This document shows, in pieces, positions 21,201 through 32,109 of a stretch of 64,000 nt of DNA. The position numbers and the translations under genes were made by a program. Within the stretch, counting starts at the first letter, position 1, and each line of letters starts with the position of its first letter. The DNA comes from Oegoconia quadripuncta (lineage: Eukaryota > Arthropoda > Insecta > Lepidoptera > Autostichidae), in contig OX438759.1 in the NCBI GenBank assembly GCA_949316235.1, forward strand, positions 15,220,618-15,284,617. Reading direction: 5' to 3'. Below the pieces are notes generated by a model. The model made no database searches. It worked only from the letters and a program-made list of their open reading frames with translations, and was not told the DNA's origin.

Positions 21201-22570
21201 CGCTTTCAACTAGTCGCCTAGAAATACTCTTATAACGCAAAGGCATTCAGTAGTGAATGTTCTGTGCCTGATTTGGTGATGATAAAAGTTTTCGTTAATA
21301 ATCTGTAGATATTTATTAAGTTTTAAACTCGTTGCGTCTTCATTCACTTGTCGTAACTATGGGAACTGGATTTACTGCGCTCTGGTTGCAATAACAAATT
21401 GATATTTAACAAGGGACCGTACTATATTGTTGAATGTTATGTCCTTCGCCCGCACATTGTGAGTGTTTGTCATCTTATAATTCTCTCATAATATTAAATG
21501 GGACGAGAAGTCGAGAACATAGGACATTCTCACGGTGTAGTTTAAAGATGCATATGTAATGCATGTGGTGCTGTTGAACTAGATTCTCTCCTAGCCGTTC
21601 TCCCGACACTTTAAGATTGAGGAATTTATATTCGGTTGTCTAGCTACTAAAACAATGCCATCTAACTAATCAAGTTTTATTTTTTAATATTAATAATAAT
21701 AAAATTCTTTAGATCATTACAATACATAGATTTCGTGAGAGATTTACATGCTTTATATTTAGTACATAATATTATGTACATATAAACAAAGTCACGACCT
21801 TTATCCCAAATTAAAAACAATAGGGATCGACTATTTGCTCTCCGAACAAACACTATATACTTATTAAAAAGCCACTGTTGGTCACTCATCCAAGGATTGA
21901 CCGCACCAGACATTGCTTAACTGCGCTAATCAAAAACGAAGCGAAAAAAACCACGCCATGAGTGCTTCCGCACATTTGCTAAGAATTCACACTGACGTGC
22001 TGCGGATGGGTTCCGTGTACTAATCCCGTTTGTGTTTCAGTCACAGTCTATAAGACAGTTGGCCAGACATTGACAGCACAATGACCGTAACACTACCAAC
22101 TACCAAGCTATCAACGTAATGCGTGTTAGCGTTGACGGTATAGCAATGTGAACGCCGCAAGACCTGCTTTTACTGGAAGTGTTAAGGTCGTCATGCTGCC
22201 GGGTGTACATAAGTTCTGAAACTGACTCTGGTTGTGCCGATACTCAGCACTGTTCACCTAAAAAAGCTAAAATTAACCACCATATTCAAATCGCAAGGGA
22301 ATTTCGATCCCGTAATAATAGTAACATAAGTAGGAACTCTTAATAACACACGATAAACTTTAACACGTTACAGGTGCGCCAGGTATTTATAGACTACAAT
22401 TTTAAGCATGTTACACGATAACCTTGGTTAATGTACGTAAAAATAAAATCTTCAAATTCTTTGATGTATCCCTTCCGCGTATCTACGGAGCGAATTAGGA
22501 TCTACTTTTGCTCGCTGAGTAAACTGCATTCATACGATACAATTCGTTACTATTGCGTTACGTTTTTAAC
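21201..22570. other. Unassigned stretch with small REP-3 piece
   Basis: AAAGTCACGACCTTTATCCC at 21789-21808 is a REP-3 relic. The rest contains no recognised element. Confidence 0.4.
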
Positions 22571-22830
22571 CTCCGAAAAAAAAAACGATAGGTATTGTGT
22601 TTGACAGCGTTGTATGTGCGTGTCCAGGCTTTGTCTGGATGTATCTCAGTAATGCATGCTCCGATTTGAATGCGGTTTCTCTATATTAAAGATAGGTTAT
22701 TATTAACCATGCTTGATGAAGGTTAAGCAGTTTAGAGTTGTTTGATGTATTTGGATGATGTCGTAGGCTTTTCGGGGTTTTGAAATTTTTTAATTTATTA
22801 TAATCCTATCTGCCGTCGCGTGGTTTCAGC
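22571..22830 (+). repeat. REP-1 interspersed repeat, plus
   Basis: CTCCGAAAAAAAAAACGATA, GTCTGGATGTATCTCAGTAA, GTATTTGGATGATGTCGTAG and TTTTCGGGGTTTTGAAATTT are in family order. Confidence 0.65.
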
Positions 22831-22854
22831 ATGTAAAAGAATAAAACCAAACTG

Positions 22855-23060
22855 TCTCTTCCCGTGGGTGTCGTAAAAAGGCGACTAAGAAAATGTTCAA
22901 TTCAATTCAATTCTTTTGAGTAATGGCTTTCCTTTTTAGGATTCTGCCAGCATCAAGTCAGTCATGGGATAAGAAAATGTTGTTACAAGCATTGAACTGT
23001 TTAGGATATCTCTAACTACCCTATATTTGGGATAAAGGTCGTGACTTTAGGTCTGTCTTT
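22855..23060. repeat. REP-3, reversed relative to 19690
   Basis: CTTCCCGTGGGTGTCGTAAA, a short CAATT run, then TTTGGGATAAAGGTCGTGAC. It abuts REP-1. Confidence 0.55.
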
Positions 23061-23879
23061 ATTTAATATTAAAATAGACAGTATTATTTCTATTTTGGTT
23101 TTGCCAGTAATGTAATAATCATACTTACTGAACGTTTCCATGCTGTAAATCACACATGTCATATCATATGATATGATATAATAATACGCACAATTCAGAT
23201 CACACATAAGTGACCTTGTTTAAAGTCTAGACTGAATAGTCAATTTGCACGCAATCTGTTAAATTCCCGAGAATAACATGGTGATGATCGTCCATCCATA
23301 AATAGGGACGGAACTATGATAAACTAATTTAGAGTACTGTCGAGGTCAAAAGGGTCCAATTATTAATACGTACAATAAATCATCAATAGCCTTATAGGTT
23401 CCCATTGTTGTGGCACGGTCTCCTCTAACTGGGAAGGCGGTATGTGCCATAATCCCCCATGATCACGAGTGCTTCTCTCTCGGTACAATAAATACTTACA
23501 ATAAAAATTTACGTTGAAAATGTACGTTTAGGAAACAATATATATCGTACTTACTAGATAAACAAAAACTGGGTATTCCTAAGCACTACTCATAGACGGA
23601 ATAATATAATACTACTTTGATTCATTTAATAATATTATATTTTCATCATTTTAAGCAGACGAAATCACTTATTTATGCGTTTCATTCACGTCAGCGCACC
23701 ACTACACTACACATCGTCCATTTGCATACTTCCATTCTTAGTTTTCTTTTCTTTTCTTCATTTTTATGCTTGTTCCCTCGCGCCTCCTGGGTGATAGCTG
23801 AAAATCAGTGCTTGCTCGTTCATTGAGCATTTTTAATGCACCTTGTTGCATGACTGTTGCACACATGCCCTCATATAAT
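23061..23879. other. Unassigned AT-rich stretch
   Basis: Includes an alternating ATATCATATGATATGATATA palindromic string at 23160-23182. No gene seen. Confidence 0.4.
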
Positions 23880-24079
23880 GAATCGGCAGGTCTTGAAGGT
23901 ATTGGGAAAAATTTAATTGTTATGATATATGTATTTCTTTACATCTGTTTGTATTTGTTAAATTGTATGTCTCTTGTTGTTTTCATGAATGTTTGTTTCT
24001 TGTCGGTTAATGTAGTATTTATATTTCTCTTTTGTATGTGTGCCAGTTTATGCAAAAAACTATTTATCTATCTATCTAT
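23880..24079 (+). repeat. Retroposon-like 3' end with (TATC)n tail
   Basis: T-rich AT sequence ending GTGTGCCAGTTTATGCAAAA then TTTATCTATCTATCTATC. The simple repeat terminus suggests the 3' end of a LINE or SINE; the family is not identified. Confidence 0.4.
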
Positions 24080-24181
24080 CAATAAATACTCACATTAAAT
24101 ACACACTAAATAAAAACATGTTACAATTTGCAAATGATTTTGTTAAAATTATCGACCTAGCATTGCCGTCTTAATATACTT

Positions 24182-24452
24182 TGACGACATGTTTGGTGTA
24201 GTGGTTAGAAACTCTGACTGCTATACCAACAGGTTGCGGGTTCAAATCCCGCTAGGGGCATATGTTTGTATGATGAATATAGACATGTGTTCCCGAGTTA
24301 TGGATGTTTTTCATTTATACATGTATTTATTTACAAAAAAAATGTATTTGTGTGTATATCAACCATCTGGTATCCACAACACCAGCCTATGGTTGCTTAA
24401 TGTGGAACTAGATGCCGTTGTGTGTATGCCCAAGGATATTTATTTATTTATA
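24182..24452 (+). mobile_element. SINE-3, near full length
   Basis: tRNA-like head TTTGGTGTAGTGGTTAGAAA (A-box region), B box GGTTCAAATCC, then a body ending GTGGAACTAGATGCCGTTGT and a (TTTA)n tail. It matches 49603-49870 along its length. Related to SINE-2 in the head but different in the body. Confidence 0.85.
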
Positions 24453-25489
24453 CTTTATGCAATAATTTTAGTAGCGCTTCAGTCACCTGTCATCTAATTT
24501 CACAGAAGTAATGCCTCACTTTCTGGCAATATCACTCCCTATTTTATTCATCATGCTGTCAATAATGCTTGGCTTCAAATTACTTTCCCCAGTCGAGCTT
24601 CCCGCTCGTTTATCAAATTTATTTTTCTTAAAAAAACGTAATAACAGTACATTTACCAAACCACCGTATAGTTACTATTAATAAGTTATTAAGTTTGCGA
24701 CGGGTCGTAGGGTTTCACCCTAGGATGTCGACTGATGTAGTAGGAATGGAGTTGGGCGCCGTAAGAGGTGAGACAGGGGCCTAGAGATCCGCGCCTATTG
24801 GTCCAGCAGACATGCACTGGACAGCAATCTTGTGCAGGGGATGTCGGTGAAAAAAAACAGGATGAAGTTCGAAGAAAAGATCCTCGTCGTAGCAGTACCG
24901 TAAAACCACTCACACCTCATTCATTCTTTTACAGTTGTATTGTATTTTTTTACGATTCTTTGTTTTTATACCTTAATTTTAAGTTTAAGTACCTTCTCTG
25001 AAAGGAAAAGCCTTTCTTTTTATATCGCAGGCTTTTCTTCCACGGGAGGACGAGGTACTGTGACAAAGTGTTCAACCTCCACCTCTTTCTTTTCGATACT
25101 ATTTGGCTTTTTACTTTTTTGGAATTGGATTCAAAATTCTAAATTCTAAATTGTTTTCTGAAACAGGAGAAACCTAAATTCTCAGCAAACTGATCTCTGG
25201 CTGCAAAAATCAACTCGTCAGAGATGTCGGAATTTTTGAACAGAACCGCAACCGAACAGAACAAACTCGCGACCAAATGTTTGGAAAGAGGGGGTATATT
25301 TTGTTGTTTCATTGACGGAAGAGTTAATGGCGAACTGGATGTGATTAATATACTTATCCCAACTGTGGTGGTCGTCTTTTGTAACGTTGCAATAGCCGTT
25401 AGGCGGTCTTATTATAACGCTCTACCGGGTTAACATGTGGACAATATTTTGGAGTGTAAAGAATTCTTGGGATGTTGTATAATTTGAAA
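24453..25489. other. Unassigned stretch with GC-richer block
   Basis: About 24690-24920 is richer in GC and open on both strands (77 and 74 residues); neither peptide is recognised. It may be an old transposon end. Confidence 0.35.
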
Positions 25490-25569
25490 AGTTTTGAAAG
25501 TTCTTGACTGGTAAAGACCATCACTCTTGTTAATGGTCCACAATTTACCAGTCACCAACTTTCAAAACT
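25490..25569. repeat. 80-bp hairpin with a nested inner stem
   Basis: Arms of 26 bases (25490-25515 and 25544-25569) pair with two mismatches: AGTTTTGAAAGTT...GACTGGTAAA. Inside, GACCAT and ATGGTC form a second stem around CACTCTTGTTA. A small fold-back element or deletion product; class unknown. Confidence 0.7.
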
Positions 25570-26034
25570 AATTATTAGTATAACAAACTTAATAGTATTA
25601 ACAAGCTGGACACACAATTATATTCACTCTTCTGAACATAGGCCTCCCCCATAGTATATACCTACTCTTAATCATTCAATAATCCAACTCAATCCTAACA
25701 CTTCTGTTCTCGCCTGCACCTATTAACCGCCATATGGGTACATCTGTTAACATGGTAAAACAGTTAAGATTGTATATTTTCATAGTGCATTCTATGGAGT
25801 GGGTTAGTTGCGAGGCGAATTGGGGAAACGAATACCATAAAAACTAGTTATAGGTCAGTGAGGCGCCATATTAGTCGGATACGGAGATCTTTCAAATACA
25901 ATACAACAATATTTACTCACACAAAGTTTCTTTGGCAAATTGGTTTGTAATCATTTACATGAATATTTTTTGGTATTAAGAACTAATTTAAGTAGGTATG
26001 AGATTTATTTCAGTGGCATTATTTATGCACAGTT

Positions 26035-26432
26035 TTTTTGGGATATAAACTCTAATCATAGGTAAATCAATAGCTTTTTCAATAAGCTTCCTGTCGATAT
26101 ACAAAATCTTCCTTGCAATAAATTTAAGGATCCTTTATAGGATATCTTATTATCTGTTTTATAACAGAAACTTATTTAAAAAGCATATTTAGATGATAGT
26201 CATCCGTGGACATAACCAGCTCGTTCGCATTTCGTAGCTATTTCACAATTTATTATATATTTATTATTTATATTACAAACAGATCAAATCTTCGAGTTTC
26301 TTGCTTGTTCTAAATGCAATTGCATTTTGAACAAGCAGTAGCTTAAAAAATGTAAAATTGACTATTTTAATTATACCTTGTGTAGGGTACCAGGAAAATA
26401 AAGCACTTTTGACTTTGACTTTGCAGTCTCTG
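26035..26432 (+). mobile_element. J-type LINE 3' end, plus
   Basis: From the last part of the coding region (CTTCCTGTCGATATACAAAA, antisense-free match to the LPxNKFK-encoding region) through a 3' UTR with GGACATAACCAGCTCGTTCG to a GACTTTGACTTTG tail. It serves as the uninterrupted reference for the MITE-4 insertion at 54318. Confidence 0.75.
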
Positions 26433-26856
26433 CGTATGAAGAATGAGGATTCCAGCAACTCGTGACGCCAGACGCCATTTGAAATATTAAATAACTCTTG
26501 AATTACAATGCCACATTTTTTTTCCTTTGGGCACTATTAGGCACTATTTTAGCACATTTTTTGGACGTTATCAAAATAGCTGAATACCACTTTGTGTATT
26601 CTAGCTCACGAACTTGGATTTGTCTCAGCTGCAATAGGTATAAGTATAGAAATACCTGTAAAGTTGAGTACACAAGTTCGAGTCCCGTTATGGACATAAA
26701 ATCGCAAGTCGTGTTTATGTGTTAACTACTTCGAATATAATGATCTAAGTTTAAGTATCATTGTTTGAATAAAACCTTGTGTGGATTAGGTATTGTGTAA
26801 GATCCATCACTCCACTCCTCATTATTTGCCTCCGTATTCTAAATAGTCGATAGGTC

Positions 26857-27011
26857 ATCATCAGCTCACCCCGTAAACATTCCACTACAGGGATATAGGC
26901 CGTCCCTCGTATAATGAGCGAGTATGGGCCATAGTCCACCACGCTGGCCCAATGCAGGTTGGGGACTTCACATGCCTTTGAATTTTTATTTCTCAGGCAT
27001 CCAGGTTTCCA
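26857..27011 (-). mobile_element. SINE-4, 5'-truncated, minus
   Basis: TCATCATCAGC, GGCCGTCCCTCGTATAATGA, GTCCACCACGCTGGCCCAAT and CTTTGAATTTTTATTTCTCA match the last half of SINE-4 reversed. It meets the LINE tail at 27015 head-on. Confidence 0.8.
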
Positions 27012-27014
27012 TGC

Positions 27015-27092
27015 TAGTGGTAGTTTAAAAAACAAGTGACGTTCATAAGTGCATATTGTATTGCCTACATGAATAAATGATTTTCATTTCTA
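27015..27092 (+). repeat. LINE 3' tail, (ATTTC)n-type
   Basis: TAGTTTAAAAAACAAGTGAC through TTGCCTACATGAATAAATGA to TTTTCATTTC; nearly identical to 33795-33890, where it follows J-type LINE coding sequence. Confidence 0.7.
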
Positions 27093-27095
27093 ATC

Positions 27096-27396
27096 GAGGA
27101 GCGTCGAGACGCGGTCTCCCAATTTAGGAAGTCTGGGTTCGATTCCCGGGCAGGCCATGTACCAATGAGTATTTAAATTTAATTTAATTACTTAAGTGCA
27201 TTTATCCGACTGCTGTTAAACGGTGAAAGAGAAGATCGTGTGGAAACCTGCATGCCTGAGAAATAAAAATTCAAAGGCATGTGAAGTCCCCAACACGAAT
27301 TGGGCCAGCGTGGTGGACTATGGCCCATACTCCCTCATATAATATGAGGGAAGGCCTATATCCCTGCCGTGGGATGTTTACGGGCTAATGATGATC
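27096..27396 (+). mobile_element. SINE-4, tRNA head partly deleted
   Basis: AGACGCGGTCTCCCAATTTA, B box GGTTCGATTCCC, body GAAATAAAAATTCAAAGGCA, stem-loop-like CCCTCATATAATATGAGGG, ending GGGCTAATGATGATC. The A-box portion GTGGCTTAGCGGTTAAG seen at 39749 is deleted here. Confidence 0.85.
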
Positions 27397-27407
27397 TTAC
27401 ATTACAT

Positions 27408-27460
27408 ACATACATACATAATGTCACGCCTGTTTCCCGCAGATACTACAGACTTCCATT
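27408..27460 (-). repeat. Short RTE LINE 3' end
   Basis: (TACA)n followed by TAATGTCACGCCTGTTTCCC and CAGACTTCCATTGC; matches the last ~50 bp of the RTE copy at 17194. Confidence 0.6.
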
Positions 27461-28234
27461 GCATATTATCTATCCTATAATGTCATGTTTTGATCTCATT
27501 TAGATCCCTTCCACGGAGTCGAGAGGTAAAACACGTAAATAATTAGCACTTAACTGTCGGGTTTATACAAAAACAAATGGGTGAAAAAAAAGTAGTGAAA
27601 AGCAATGACAAACTAGCCTCCGCATTAGTAAATATACTGTATTGCGGGAGGGCAGTGTCACCGTCTCTCAAAAATGACAGTCTTGGTATGACGCGGCTGC
27701 ACTTCGTTGGGTGTGGATACAGATTCAGATTACCTATGCATCACTGTTCGACCAACCGACAGACGGTCGGCGCCGGCGCTTGCAAAAACAAATACCAAGG
27801 AAGTAGCAACACATGGTTACCCATTCACCTGGAAACTTGCTCGGTGGTCGCGTAACGGACCGTGGGTAATGTGATACTGCCCTTATTTAGAACAACGTTA
27901 GTCCCGAGTGAAGGACATTGGGCGTAGGAGTTATAGCATAGGGTAGTGACTTTAACATTAATCGATAATTTGTCGATAATTCGAAATAATATGTGACTTT
28001 ACACAACAGAGGATCCTATCCGAGCGGTTATGCCCCTCGCTTAAGACCTAGGCCTAAGTCAACCACTGGAATTTTTACTAAGATTTCTGCAAAAAAACTA
28101 CTTTCTTTCGACTGTAATTATATAGCATAATTAATAGATACATATTTACATACATATTTACAAAAAGTATTTAGTATGATGTTTGAAACTCCAAACAAAC
28201 AAGTGACTGACTGACTGACTCGAAGTCTTATTTA
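27461..28234. other. Unassigned stretch
   Basis: A 92-residue plus frame at 27577-27855 is not recognised. TATCCGAGCGGTTATGCCCC at 28017 vaguely resembles a tRNA D-arm but no cloverleaf follows. Confidence 0.35.
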
Positions 28235-28460
28235 CGCCCGTATTAATAAACAGTTCTCAAGAGTGAGACGGCCTTAAGTTGACGTTTGAATTCTCAAGCG
28301 TATTTAGTTTAATTAAATAATTAAAATAATAATTTAATTAATTAATTTAATTAATTAATTTAATTAATGTAATTTTCTGTTGCATATTAAAACAGTATCA
28401 AAAAAATTGTATCGACACAGACGCGATCTCAATCTCAAGATCAATTTATTAATACGGCCC
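28235..28460. mobile_element. MITE-3 with AT-palindrome block
   Basis: Left end GCCCGTATTAATAAAC...TTCTCAAGAGTGAGACG; right end, reversed, GGCCGTATTAATAAATTGAT...CTTGAGATTGAGATCGCG. About 50 bp of TTAATTAA-type sequence (28320-28372) sits where the 18707 copy has none. Confidence 0.7.
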
Positions 28461-28524
28461 TAATAGTGTTGACAGAGGTGTAGGTATTGAATTCTAGTAA
28501 ACATAATACGTAAAGTGCACCTGA

Positions 28525-28680
28525 ATCATCATCATATCTCACGCGATCCATTGCTGAACATATGCCTTCCTGATGAATTTACAGAGCGATCGGTTGGAAG
28601 CGCTTTGCATCCAGCGATTTCCCGCGACTTCCATTTGATCGTCTGTCCACCTTGTCAGGACGTCCTACTGTAAACTTCAA
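28525..28680 (-). mobile_element. RTE LINE 3' fragment, minus
   Basis: ATCATCATC, CCATTGCTGAACATATGCCT, GAGCGATCGGTTGGAAGCG and CGTCTGTCCACCTTGTCAGG are the antisense of the common RTE C-terminal region (compare 28850-28980). Confidence 0.6.
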
Positions 28681-28814
28681 ATAATTGCACGTGAAGCGTA
28701 ACAGAAGCGTAGCTGAGCTCTCGTCCGTACGATTGTATTTTATTGTTTATTGCTAACGGTAGCGCGCTCATACAACCTGTACCAATCGCTCTTATCGATA
28801 ATTCTTCCTTGCAG

Positions 28815-29400
28815 CACTAAGACTAATCATAATCATATCAGCCGAAAGACGTCCATTGCTGGACAAAGGCCTCCCTCAAAGATTTCCACAACGATCGGTC
28901 CTGCGCTGCCAGCAGCCAGCAGCTTCCCGCGATCTTTACCAAATCGTCGGCCCACCTCGTGGGGCGCTTGCTCACGGTTACGTTTTCCGGTGCGTGGGCG
29001 CCACTCGAGAACCTTTCCGCTTCAACCATCCTACTGGCAATGTGCCCCGACCACTGCCACTTACGTTTGGCAATTCTTCGGGTTATATCGGTCACCTTGG
29101 TTCTCCTACGGATCTGCTCAATTATGATTAGATCCCGCAGGGAGACTCCGAGCATAGCTCTCTTCACCCACCTTGAGCGGTCTTATGAGGCCCATAGTGA
29201 GCAACGACGTTTCAGTTCCATATGTTATCCACTGGCAACAAACACTGATCAAAGACTTTCGTCTTGAGACCTTACGGAATTTGGGACGAGAAGATGTTAC
29301 GTATAGCTTCCCTAACGCAGCCCAGCGAGTTGGATTCGACGATTGAGCTCCTTTTTGAAGTTGGATTTACCTAAGACTGTTTGTTCCAGGTATACGTACT
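28815..29400 (-). pseudogene. RTE LINE C-terminal coding region
   Basis: The minus frame at 29167-28838 reads RAMLGVSLRDLIIIEQIRRR, TKVTDITRRIAKRKWQWSGH, then PTRWADDLVKIAGSCW and QDRSLWKSLREAFVQQWTSF before the stop. This is the end of an RTE-type LINE protein: a KWQW.GH block and the terminal RW.DDL...GS.W...A.DR..W...EA..QQW signature. The reverse-transcriptase catalytic core is not included. In the middle (VEAERFSSGAHAPENVTVS) the sequence departs from the family pattern, suggesting a compensated frameshift. Upstream, to about 29400, the frame is broken. The tail reads out as ATCATAATC-type repeats at 28815. Confidence 0.8.
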
Positions 29401-29807
29401 CGTCGCTAACTTCTAAGACTAATACTAGTTATTAATATGTCACTTGCCCCAGCAAAATCAAAAAAGACATAACATTGTTTTAGACATTTAAACTTGTGAT
29501 TATTAAAATTCTCAAAGAATTTAGTCGTACTTTAGTATATAAAAACCATACCTTTGTTAAAATAGAAAGATACATATAAAATAAACAAACTATCTCACTA
29601 CCGACCGACAGACCTACAAAGCCATTCAGTAACATTGGATCATTTTTCTCTATAATATCTTAATGATCAGTCTGTGACACACCATACATCTCGGAGCGCC
29701 TGCGCCGCTACACGTTGATGCACTTTTAACAGCGCCCGCGCATCCTACGACACTGGTTGTCAAACCTTAAGCTACAACTGTATTTTTACCCCGGTGTGTG
29801 TTTTTCT
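29401..29807. other. Unassigned stretch
   Basis: No element recognised. Confidence 0.4.
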
Positions 29808-30048
29808 CGCCCGCGGCTTCGCTTAATCCATTTTGAAGATAGTTATTTTCATTATAACGCAGTTTTTTTGATGTAGTTGGATGATATTTCAGTAATGAGC
29901 AGTCCAATTTGAGTGCGGTTTTAGACAAAACGACCACAGGTTACAGGGATTTTCATCGTGGCTAAGAACTCTCCTCGTTGTCAAAACAACGCGGTCAAAC
30001 ACACTACACCTGTCGTTTTTCGTCGGGGGTTAAAAATACCAATGTTGA
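29808..30048. repeat. REP-2 start followed by inverted REP-1 pieces
   Basis: TCGCCCGCGGCTTCGCTTAA (29809-29828) is the REP-2 5' block. TGGATGATATTTCAGTAATG to GAGTGCGG (29878-29920) reads in REP-1 plus orientation, while CACCTGTCGTTTTTCGTCGG (30007-30026) reads minus, so REP-1 is rearranged here. Confidence 0.5.
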
Positions 30049-30570
30049 CAATCCCTGTTAATATTTGATCCCACGGTACCGTACATCTATTATATCACTG
30101 TTAGCGTTCGCTTTGGGATTACGGGAACGGTGTTAAGTCTTTATTAGGAGTTAATGGTGAAATAAGAGACGCTTATGGGGACAGGGCTTTTGAGATTAAA
30201 GTCTCTAATTGGCTGGCCTATTGCTGTGTCGCAAGAGAAGAAAAGCAGAAGTAAAATTAGTCCTTATGATGACCAAGACCGATAGCTAAAAACAGGAAGG
30301 TAATGGTTTTGAGAGTGTAATGTTTGTCAATTTCTGTTACCCCGATTTCGAAGTGCAAGGTGTCATTGGATTCGTCTTAATACATTTTACGATAAAAAAT
30401 CCAACATGGCACCGCAAAATTTTAAATATGCTGTCGGATTTTTCGGTTATTAAAACCCTTATTAAACGCACTTAAATAGTTATTGCTCTATGTTTTACCC
30501 GTCAGAACTTCGGCGATGCAACAAATATCTGGGCAAAGGGCGAATATTCTGCAAATTTGGTGACTCTAGA
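30049..30570. other. Unassigned stretch
   Basis: No element recognised. Confidence 0.4.
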
Positions 30571-30795
30571 CTGAATCGTTGGTCATTCCTGACGACCGGT
30601 TGCCGGTTCGATTCCCGCGAGGGGTAAATGTTTGTGTGATAAATACGAACATTTATTCCCGAGTCTTGGATGTTTATATTTATGTATGTTATCCGTTATC
30701 TAGTATCCATCCATCCATCCATAGCACAAGCTTTGCTTAGTTTGGGACTAGATGATTGATGTAAGTGTCCGAAATATTAATTAATTTATTTATTC
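30571..30795 (+). mobile_element. SINE-2 with damaged head
   Basis: B box GGTTCGATTCCC and body TATGTTATCCGTTATCTAGT, CACAAGCTTTGCTTAGTTTG match. The A-box side is scrambled, and a (CATC)n expansion (30705-30721) sits where other copies have a single TATCCATAGC. Confidence 0.8.
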
Positions 30796-31144
30796 CTCGC
30801 CCTTAAATTGTTTAACAAATTATACTCCTATGTTAAAAATAGACACTACATCGTGACAGAGCTCTCAGGCTTACCGACGACGTCTTAATATAACGAATTA
30901 CCATAATAATCTCCGGCATGAAAACCCCCACAAGCACGCGTCTCTTCACCACTTTTATTACACTGTAAAACTACTTTTTTGTCATTTACTTCAAAAAACA
31001 ACTACATGAGGCAATTTCCGAATAAAACGACTGTTTGTGGGGTAAGCGACGGGCGGGTGGGGATAATTTAGTCGGTTAAATAAAAAATAGAGATTTTTAA
31101 ACACACAGTTTAGCTCTAGTCAAAGTGTTCTTTATATTTACCAA
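30796..31144. other. Unassigned stretch
   Basis: No element recognised. Confidence 0.4.
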
Positions 31145-31268
31145 GGTTGACTGGAAGAGATCCCTTTGCGGGATAAGTCCGTCTTTGTACTTAATTTTAA
31201 GTTACATTTAATTTATCGATGTATATTTATTCATATGAAGTAACAATAAAGCGTTTGCAAACAAACAA
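31145..31268 (+). repeat. LINE-T 3' end (TGGAAGAGATC motif), plus
   Basis: GACTGGAAGAGATCCCTTTG, GGATAAGTCCGTCTTTGTAC and an AATAAAGCG-type end followed by (CAAA)n. The same motif order occurs at 31820, 36255 (minus), 42176 (minus) and 61655. It probably marks the 3' UTR of a LINE; no coding sequence is attached. Confidence 0.6.
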
Positions 31269-31549
31269 ACGAACAAAGTTTTTTAAAAATACAGAAAAAA
31301 GTGGAAAATATGTTTAACGTTTTAGTAGGTATATTCTATGTTCAGAATAACCTTTCTCTCGGTAACTCATCATCATAATATATAGGCATACCTACGTAGA
31401 TAGGTAAGTTATAAATATACGTGAATACGTATAGGTCTTTGCAGAATTATAATTTATATAAATTGTATAAGCTTGATGCACTGAAGAATGACAACCTTGG
31501 ACCAACGGATAGCGCCTCTAGTATTTAAAGTAGGTAAAAGCTTAGTATA

Positions 31550-31672
31550 TACAGTGAGATTTAAACCGTCTGTAATTTATTTTATTTATTATGTTACTTG
31601 ACTAAAACTTACATGTAAGGTCATGCACTGATAATGTAAGTTGTAAATAAACGAATTGAATTGAATTGAAAA
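31550..31672 (+). repeat. Retroposon-like 3' end with (GAATT)n tail
   Basis: TTGTAAATAAACGAATTGAATTGAATTGAA closes the segment; preceding AT-rich sequence has no recognised family. (Listed motif spans 31643-31672.). Confidence 0.4.
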
Positions 31673-31819
31673 CTATGCCCTACTACTTAATAATTAGTTA
31701 TATTTAATGTAAGTTTATTATTTGGTTGTCGTTTCTTTTTTTATTGTTTTATTACTCGTTGTGGTATTGTTTTCTTGTGCACACAATTTGCTGCTAAACC
31801 CCACATTTAATCCTTTTCC

Positions 31820-31895
31820 TAAGAGATCACTTAAAGAAAAAAGTCCGCCTTTGTACTCTGTTATATTATGGTGCAATAAAGAATGTATAAATTAA
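31820..31895 (+). repeat. LINE-T 3' end, truncated
   Basis: AAGTCCGCCTTTGTACTCTG then GGTGCAATAAAGAATG. The GGAAGAGATC part is decayed. Confidence 0.5.
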
Positions 31896-32062
31896 TTGGG
31901 TTTACTCTGTACCTCCTTTACTTAAAAGCAAATAGATTTTTGGAATCAAATATTGTTTCAATTTAATGCATACATATCGCTACGACTATTATCCCAAATG
32001 GGGTGGTCAGATATATACATACAAGAAATTAATATTTTAACATTTTCGTCACAATATACATT

Positions 32063-32096
32063 CAGTGTACTAAGTATCGGGAATTTGTCAATAAAA
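32063..32096. repeat. mariner left inverted repeat
   Basis: CAGTGTACTAAGTATCGGGA and onward; pairs with 33340-33373. The exact outer edge is uncertain by a few bases because the arms differ by one indel near the TA. Confidence 0.75.
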
Positions 32097-32109
32097 CAAA
32101 AAATACAAA

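Noticed and set aside
24689..25001. Opposed 74- and 77-residue ORFs
   Set aside because: Mutual shadows with low-complexity ends; no domain recognised, although an old transposon end cannot be excluded.
28010..28060. tRNA D-arm-like string
   Set aside because: Only a partial match with no T-arm or acceptor pairing downstream.
28838..29267. Plus-strand ORFs over the RTE fragment
   Set aside because: They are antisense to the recognised RTE C-terminal coding sequence.
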